Shown here: positions 11,700-16,351 of the stretch, piece by piece
Numbering within the stretch: the first letter of the stretch is position 1
Layout of the letters: every line of letters starts with the position of its first letter
Source of the DNA: Patescibacteria group bacterium AH-259-L07
Lineage (GTDB): Bacteria; Patescibacteriota; Patescibacteriia; UBA2591; UBA6264
Reading direction: 5' to 3'
DNA: 16,351 nt
Assembly (NCBI GenBank): GCA_027718005.1
Contig: JALLOP010000023.1
Span: forward strand, 1 to 16,351
Program-made: the position numbers and the translations under genes
Notes under the pieces: generated by a model
Database searches by the model: none
Told to the model about the DNA's origin: nothing
Seen by the model: the letters and a program-made list of their open reading frames with translations, nothing else

Positions 11700-12218
11700 A
11701 TGAAACTTAAAGGAAAACGCATTGCGATTTTTGCTGAAGATCTGTATCAGGAACTTGAATTGTGATTTCCATATTATCGTCTAAGAGAAGAGGGTGCAGA
11801 GGTAAAAGTTATTGGTTCGGGAACACGCCAGACCTATAAAGGAAAATATGGCTATCCCGTAGCGGTTGATGCTGGAATTAGTGAAGTTGATGTTAAAGAT
11901 TTTGATGCAGTTGTTATCCCAGGTGGCTTTGCGCCTGACTACATGCGCCGCACCCCTCAAATGGTTTCATTTATAAAAGATATGTATGATGCCGGAAAGG
12001 TTATTGCCGCCATTTGTCATGGAGTTTGGATTCCTGCCTCTGCCGGTATTCTGAAAGGAAAAACTGCGACTTGTTTTTCTGCGATTAAAGATGACATCAA
12101 AAATGCCGGAGCAAACTATGTTGATAAAGAAGTGGTGCGTGATGGAACCGTCATTACTTCCCGCAAACCAGACGATCTGCCCGCATTTTGTTTAGAAATT
12201 ATTTCTGCACTATCTTAA
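11700..12218 (+). pseudogene. DJ-1/PfpI family protein interrupted by one in-frame TGA
   Basis: Reading through one TGA (11763-11765, codon 22) gives a full-length 172-codon protein: MKLKGKRIAIFAEDLYQELEL, stop, FPYYRLREEGAEVKVIG. Features are the early acidic residue E13, IPGGFAPD, the nucleophile elbow AAICHGVW (C106, H107), KNAGANYVDKEVV, and SRKPDDLPAFC. The family includes PfpI-like proteases and glyoxalase/deglycase-type enzymes. From memory of the family, codon 22 is usually Trp, so TGG to TGA is a single-base change. No other frame damage is visible and the codon pattern after the stop stays normal. Explanations: recent nonsense mutation, sequence error, or readthrough. TGA ends other genes here, so a code change is unlikely. 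No SD. Confidence 0.85.
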
Positions 12219-12373
12219 CGTATGGGAACAAAAATAAAAGTAAATCAGTCAAGCGAAGGCATGGAAAAAAACTCCAGCGCAGACATCGACACCGAAAGAA
12301 AAAGGAGGAACCTGACTTCGTCAGAACCTTGACCCTTCACCCAGCGGTGTCCAAAATGCTTTTGCATTTTTGA
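12188..12373 (+). other. Possible remnant of a very basic small protein
   Basis: In the frame of TTG 12188, after ~11 residues antiphase with the end of the DJ-1 gene, the translation becomes NKNKSKSVKRRHGKKLQRRH followed by RHRKKKEE. That resembles short arginine/lysine-rich ribosome-associated proteins. ATG 12221, 3 bp after the previous stop, is one base out of frame with it; one extra A after ATGGGAA would join them. The 3' end runs into the palindromic repeat. It may be a frameshifted gene or chance. Confidence 0.3.
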
Positions 12374-12413
12374 AAAGAAATACACCGCTGATGGACTGGG
12401 TGAGGGACGAAGT
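12315..12413. repeat. Long palindromic repeat, copy 2 (inverted relative to copy 1)
   Basis: Outer arms ACTTCGTC (12315-12322) and GACGAAGT (12406-12413) enclose CCTTCACCCAGCGGTGT on the left and ACACCGCTG plus GGGTGAGGG on the right. The right arm carries a 7-bp insertion. The reverse complement aligns with copy 1 through the arms and the centre (TTCAAAAATGC then AGCATTTT), so the two are one family. Confidence 0.83.
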
Positions 12414-12460
12414 TTAAAATGTAGATTATATTATTTGCCAAACTTTAAAGTATAAAATAA

Positions 12461-12534
12461 TCGGGGGTCGGCCAACGGTAAGCCAGATGCCTCTGAAGCA
12501 TCGAATCCAGGTTCGAATCCTGGCCCCCGAGCCA
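12461..12534 (+). tRNA. tRNA-Gln (anticodon CUG)
   Basis: 74 nt including encoded CCA. Acceptor TCGGGGG/CCCCCGA (with the U1-A72 weak pair typical of tRNA-Gln), D stem GGC/GCC, anticodon stem GATGC/GCATC with loop CTCTGAA (anticodon CTG), 4-nt variable loop, T arm CCAGG TTCGAAT CCTGG, discriminator G. It decodes CAG. A -10-like TATAAA lies at 12451-12456. A terminator follows at 12575-12610. Confidence 0.95.
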
Positions 12535-12574
12535 AGTAATCTTGTGAAACCGACCCGTTTCCGTCAGGAAATAC

Positions 12575-12610
12575 AAAAAAACATAGAGATTTTGTTTCTA
12601 TGTTTTTTTA
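12575..12610 (+). terminator. Intrinsic terminator after tRNA-Gln
   Basis: 12-bp stem AAAAAACATAGA/TCTATGTTTTTT with 9-nt loop, right arm ending in a T7-run. Confidence 0.85.
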
Positions 12611-12611
12611 T

Positions 12612-12639
12612 TTGACTTTTAAGTATAATTTTGTATAAT
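12612..12639 (+). promoter_or_regulatory. Promoter for the XRE-helicase pair
   Basis: TTGACT (12612-12617), 16-bp spacer, perfect TATAAT (12634-12639). Start near 12646, leaving a ~50-nt leader that contains the palindromic operator. Confidence 0.75.
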
Positions 12640-12666
12640 ATCAATAGTGTTGATAAAGATTACCTG

Positions 12667-12695
12667 TATAATTAGTATAGTAAAACTTTACTATA
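12667..12695 (+). promoter_or_regulatory. Second -10 and palindromic operator of the XRE regulator
   Basis: TATAAT at 12667-12672 is followed by a perfect 9-bp inverted repeat TATAGTAAA-AC-TTTACTATA (12676-12695) that ends on the base before the ATG. It covers the likely transcription start and the ribosome site, an ideal position for autorepression by the adjacent HTH protein. Confidence 0.72.
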
Positions 12696-12908
12696 ATGTC
12701 AAGAAAGATATCCACAATAGGAAAGAATATTAAGAAATATCGAGCTAAGTTAGGTATTTCGCAAGACAAACTCTCAAAACTTGCAGAGATAACTTTGCAT
12801 ACGATTACTAAAATTGAGTCTGGTGCTACGCTAGATCCAAGAGTCGAAACCGTCAAAAAAATCGCTGATGCTTTAGGCGTCAGTGTTGATGATTTATTAA
12901 AAAAATAA
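12696..12908 (+). CDS. XRE-family helix-turn-helix regulator
   Basis: A 70-residue single-domain HTH_3 protein. The fold is readable end to end: IGKNIKKYRAKLGISQDKLS (helices 1-2), KLAEITLHTITKIESG (turn and recognition helix, ~28-43), then DPRVETVKKIADALGVSVDDLL (helices 4-5). It binds DNA as a small repressor, most likely at the palindrome just upstream. There is no SD; the ATG abuts the operator. It is 8 bp ahead of the giant helicase gene and probably cotranscribed, as in many XRE-controlled defence or plasmid modules. Confidence 0.92.
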   Translation: MSRKISTIGKNIKKYRAKLGISQDKLSKLAEITLHTITKIESGATLDPRVETVKKIADALGVSVDDLLKK

Positions 12909-12916
12909 AAGTGATT

Positions 12917-15900
12917 ATGTCAAATAATAATTCTACAAAAAATGAAATGTCGCCAATAACTCTTTTTGTAAAAGGGGTTGGCCATTACTTTATGGAATTT
13001 CTAGAAACAGATTTCCATAAGCGGCGGCTGCCACGTCGTAGTATCAAGCTTCACAACGAAAAAGGGTTATTAACTGGGGTGAATCTTAACAAATATCCAA
13101 CATTCTATAAAACAGGATACAAACTTGTTAATAGTTCCTTTAACAATGGCATACTCAGTTTAATCCAAAAAGGAGTTTATAAAGCGGACATACCTAAATC
13201 CTTACTCGATTTAATAAAAAAACTAATAAACAAAGTATCAGAAAAAGACGTTCTGAATTTAGTTAAAGAAATTAATGAATCAACCAAGCAATCAGCCGTA
13301 AAATATAAGGATGACTATTTACAAGCTTTCAACTCTGTTATGACAGAGGTAGAGTCTGTATTCAAGAAGCACATTGTTTTTGATTTGGTTAGAAGTATTG
13401 AAAAACCACTTCAGAACAACAAGCTTGCTGATGAGAACGCAATATTTCAGATAGAAGAAGAACTTTCCAGCATACTCACTAAAAAAGTTGAAGACGCTGT
13501 ATCTGAATCACTTAAGTTAATTTTAAGCGGCGAAAAAGCAAACACAAAAAAGATTCTTAGTAGCGTTTTGGATATAGAAGACCTCCGAAATAGCTTGAGT
13601 AAATTTTTTGATATGTTTAAGGTATCCGACCTATTTAACGATCTCCACGAACTGTATCAAAATTTTAAAATAGAAGACAAACAGGAATTTTACTTTTATT
13701 TCTACGATATCAGCTATCGAAAAAATAAGTACCCAATTTTTTACATACCTTTTTCTATTGAAAGAAAAAGTGACGAATTCTTTATTGCATTCGACTCGCA
13801 GATTTATATCAACAAGAAGGCTCTTGCATATATTGTTCAAGAATATAATCTCGAGCGCGGAAAGAAGGGTGCTTTAGAAACCATATCAGACAGAATCATC
13901 TATCTTGCAGATCATGAGAAAGACCTATCTCTTGTTTTACAAGAGACTCTTGCAGAAATTATCAACTTCTTTGAGTTTGATAATAAAATTGAAGTCGCGA
14001 AGCCAGATATTCAAACAAGTAAAAATCTATATGTAACAGTAAGCACAAATATTTATATTGCCCTTTTTGATAAATCAGACGAAGCTCTCTTAAACGATTA
14101 CGAGGACATACTGAATGCGACAGCGGACAGCCGCCTAATGGAAGGCTTCCAAAAACTCGTAGATGATTTTATTTATAAAAACCCTGAATCCGTTGCAAAA
14201 CCAATTAGGGACGAATGGGATGAGAAAGAAGTGGACGAAAAATTGGTCTACAAAAGTCCGATACCCCTAAATAGTGAACAACAGCAAATCTTATCTGCTA
14301 TCAATAACGAGAAATGTAAATATATACTTGTTGAAGGACCTCCGGGAACGGGTAAAAGTCATACAATCACGGCTGTTGTATTTGATACGATTCTCAAAGA
14401 TAAGTCCGTTTTAGTGCTTTCAGATAAAAAGGAAGCTTTAGATGTAGTCGAGAAGAACATCGTTAATACTCTAAATAAGGTTCGCATAGATGAGAAATTT
14501 CAGAATCCCATTCTTAGACTTGGTAAAACTGGCAATACCTATAACCAACTCTTAGCCCAATCATCAATTGATGGGATAACTGAGCAGTTCCGTGCAGTGA
14601 GAAGCAAGTTTCCTGATCTCGGTGAACATATAGACACCTCAATAAAGGCGTTAAGGGGGGGGATTGAAGGACAGATAGATGCTTATAAACATATTTCTCT
14701 TGCGGACATAAATGAATTTGCTTCGATGAAAAGCCATTTTGACGAACAGGGACTCTGCGTTGATATCGATGAGGCGAAAAAAAACCACGACTCTGTAGAA
14801 GAACTCACAAAGATTAGATCTATTCTTTTAAACCTAAAAGAAAGAATTCAGTCCAACGAAAGGGTGTCTTTTAACTTTGACTTCAAGAGAGATCTAAATA
14901 CAGAAAACTCTGAAAATTTGGAGAAAGCGATTTCTGCCTTAGAAGATATAGATAGACTTACTACAGAAAATAGTGAACTTTTAGATAACGAATCTTTGGA
15001 AATGTATTTTAGTCTAGTCAGAAAGAATAAAACCGGAGTTAAAAAAATAGTTAATTATTCGCATAGTATTTCAGAAATGGCCGATGTTATTCGAAAGAAT
15101 AAGGTATATGCTAATTTACTGGGCTTGAGTGCCGAAGAACTGGATAATCTATCTACAATAAAAGAAATTGTGAGATACACGCTGACGCTCAAAGAGATTT
15201 TGGGGAAAGTTGAGTATTTTGTGAAAGGTAATTTACCACTTCTGGATTTTTTCAAGGAGTCATATAGAGAAGATATAGAAAATCTTGAGGATTATATTAG
15301 TTCTGCAAAAAATTTAAAGAGTGGAGTATTTGGTTATTTGGGTAAAAAGAAAAAACTAGAACCATTAAATCAAGACTTTAGAAAAAAGTTTAGCTTCTCG
15401 AAACTTGACAACCCACACAAAAATTTGAAAGAGCTTGAGATAATTTTTGGTATCTATAAATATATACTCGAAGTACAAACAGAAGCCAAATATTTTAATG
15501 ATGTAGATTTTATTCATCTTATTACTACTCTCTTGAAGAATAAAAAAGCTTTCTTTTCAAACGAACAACTAGGAAAACTTCAATTATTAGCCGAAAAGAA
15601 TTCAAAAAAAGAATCAATTATTAACGATTTCACAGACGGCAAAGTAAACATCTCAACCCTTAACGATCTTAACGACATTTCAGTCGTTGCAGAAATTAAC
15701 TTCCTCTACGATGAGCTTATTAGTCTTTTAATTACTGAAAGAGATATCGTTGATCCTAATATTGATTTGAAGAAAAACAGAAGTATTGATGTGCTCCTTC
15801 AAAAAGGTAATCTTCCTCGTTTAATTAGGGAATTAAGTTCTTGTAAGGAATATATCGACACTCTCTTAGAGATTAACAATGATATTGCTTACCTAAAAGA

Positions 15901-16351
15901 ATCTTCAGAGAAACACAAATCCACTTTTGCCGTTGTTGGCATTAAAAATAATGTATTTAACTCTTTGTACGAAAACAGATTAACTGAAATATCCGATCTT
16001 GAGTTCGAAAGACTAACTCGCTATATAAAACTCTATCAAAAACTAAATGACGAATTTAGTGAAATTAAAGATTTGAGTTACGGAAAGCGTATCAGACAGA
16101 TTGAGAATATCGTAACAATGAAGATGACTTATCTTATGGATGAAAGGTTCATCAATTTCACTGATACTTACAAAAACGATGCTAGAGCACTCAAGCAAGT
16201 AATAAAATCGAAAAAGAAATTTCCGAAGGAACAATTTTTAAAATTAAAGAATGCATTTCCGTGTATTTTAGCCGGTATTAGAGATTATGCTGAATATATA
16301 CCGTTAGAGCCAGAAATTTTTGATTTGGTTATTATTGATGAAGCTTCTCAA
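12917..16351 (+). CDS. Giant SF1-type helicase/ATPase, 3'-truncated by the window
   Basis: An uninterrupted frame of 1145 codons to the last base; the C-terminus is outside. Walker A is EGPPGTGKSHT (473-483, K480) after the Q-motif-like PLNSEQQQILSAI, and Walker B is FDLVIIDEASQ (D1141, E1142). This combination is typical of DNA2/NAM7-type SF1 helicases. The N-terminal ~460 residues are unrecognised. The 650 residues between Walker A and B are far longer than usual and rich in charged heptad-like helices, suggesting a coiled-coil insert. ATG 12917 is used; GTG 12911 is an in-frame alternative. No SD. Together with the XRE gene and upstream tRNA it looks like an accessory, perhaps anti-phage, module; that role is inference. 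Confidence 0.88.
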   Translation, partial: MSNNNSTKNEMSPITLFVKGVGHYFMEFLETDFHKRRLPRRSIKLHNEKGLLTGVNLNKYPTFYKTGYKLVNSSFNNGILSLIQKGVYKADIPKSLLDLIKKLINKVSEKDVLNLVKEINESTKQSAVKYKDDYLQAFNSVMTEVESVFKKHIVFDLVRSIEKPLQNNKLADENAIFQIEEELSSILTKKVEDAVSESLKLILSGEKANTKKILSSVLDIEDLRNSLSKFFDMFKVSDLFNDLHELYQNFKIEDKQEFYFYFYDISYRKNKYPIFYIPFSIERKSDEFFIAFDSQIYINKKALAYIVQEYNLERGKKGALETISDRIIYLADHEKDLSLVLQETLAEIINFFEFDNKIEVAKPDIQTSKNLYVTVSTNIYIALFDKSDEALLNDYEDILNATADSRLMEGFQKLVDDFIYKNPESVAKPIRDEWDEKEVDEKLVYKSPIPLNSEQQQILSAINNEKCKYILVEGPPGTGKSHTITAVVFDTILKDKSVLVLSDKKEALDVVEKNIVNTLNKVRIDEKFQNPILRLGKTGNTYNQLLAQSSIDGITEQFRAVRSKFPDLGEHIDTSIKALRGGIEGQIDAYKHISLADINEFASMKSHFDEQGLCVDIDEAKKNHDSVEELTKIRSILLNLKERIQSNERVSFNFDFKRDLNTENSENLEKAISALEDIDRLTTENSELLDNESLEMYFSLVRKNKTGVKKIVNYSHSISEMADVIRKNKVYANLLGLSAEELDNLSTIKEIVRYTLTLKEILGKVEYFVKGNLPLLDFFKESYREDIENLEDYISSAKNLKSGVFGYLGKKKKLEPLNQDFRKKFSFSKLDNPHKNLKELEIIFGIYKYILEVQTEAKYFNDVDFIHLITTLLKNKKAFFSNEQLGKLQLLAEKNSKKESIINDFTDGKVNISTLNDLNDISVVAEINFLYDELISLLITERDIVDPNIDLKKNRSIDVLLQKGNLPRLIRELSSCKEYIDTLLEINNDIAYLKESSEKHKSTFAVVGIKNNVFNSLYENRLTEISDLEFERLTRYIKLYQKLNDEFSEIKDLSYGKRIRQIENIVTMKMTYLMDERFINFTDTYKNDARALKQVIKSKKKFPKEQFLKLKNAFPCILAGIRDYAEYIPLEPEIFDLVIIDEASQ

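Noticed and set aside
11700..12218. Reassigned TGA codon (Trp or Gly) in this organism
   Set aside because: TGA ends the phosphatase and DCC-LMF genes at natural C-termini, and all other Trp in long genes use TGG. One isolated case is not enough.
12461..12534. Direct-repeat attachment site at the 3' end of tRNA-Gln
   Set aside because: No second copy of the tRNA 3' sequence was found downstream in the window; the right end may lie beyond it, so integration cannot be shown.

Overview
The window looks like chromosomal DNA of a low-GC, small-genome bacterium. A Patescibacteria/CPR-type organism is my best guess, with moderate to low confidence. The reasons are a malic enzyme, an A/G-type DNA glycosylase with neither Fe-S cysteines nor a NUDIX domain, short tightly spaced genes, and several starts with no Shine-Dalgarno (SD) sequence, some apparently leaderless. 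Every protein gene I can support is on the + strand. TGA serves as a normal stop for at least two genes, so the code looks standard.

Layout. (1) 2-1842: the 3' part of a malic enzyme gene and a histidine phosphatase gene, 2 bp apart, closed by a palindromic repeat (1842-1912) that has a second, inverted copy at 12315-12413. (2) 1912-6375: five single-gene transcription units, four with a good TTGACA promoter and the AAA gene with an uncertain -10; each has a strong SD and an intrinsic terminator. They encode an exported, possibly beta-rich protein, a divergent AAA+ ATPase, an acidic helical protein, a 54-residue protein with 11 cysteines, and a membrane-anchored ClpP-like serine protease. Genes outside this block lack strong SDs. 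(3) 6378-9123: a DCC-thioredoxin/lipase-maturation-factor fusion and the MutY-like glycosylase. (4) 9124-10320: a 1.2-kb region without convincing protein genes. On the - strand it carries four predicted structured RNAs, each with its own promoter and terminator. Three of these promoters carry a perfect DnaA-box sequence (TTATCCACA) 9-10 bp upstream of the -35. One RNA is tRNA-like, and a neighbouring small RNA is complementary to its anticodon-arm region. (5) 10327-12218: a 23-codon phosphoribosyltransferase-like remnant behind an intact promoter, a small conserved-looking protein, a membrane-anchored Kelch protein, and a DJ-1/PfpI gene interrupted by one in-frame TGA. (6) 12461-16351: tRNA-Gln(CUG), then an XRE-type regulator with a palindromic operator, and the first 1145 codons of a giant SF1-type helicase/ATPase that runs off the window. 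This last pair resembles a tRNA-adjacent accessory or defence module.

The most novel-looking material is the - strand RNA cluster: two RNAs behind 58-bp identical promoters, plus the tRNA-like RNA and its antisense partner. Second is the SD-rich block pairing a Walker-B-altered AAA+ protein with a ClpP-like membrane protease. Third is the XRE-helicase pair. All family calls come from reading motifs by eye; no database search was run.
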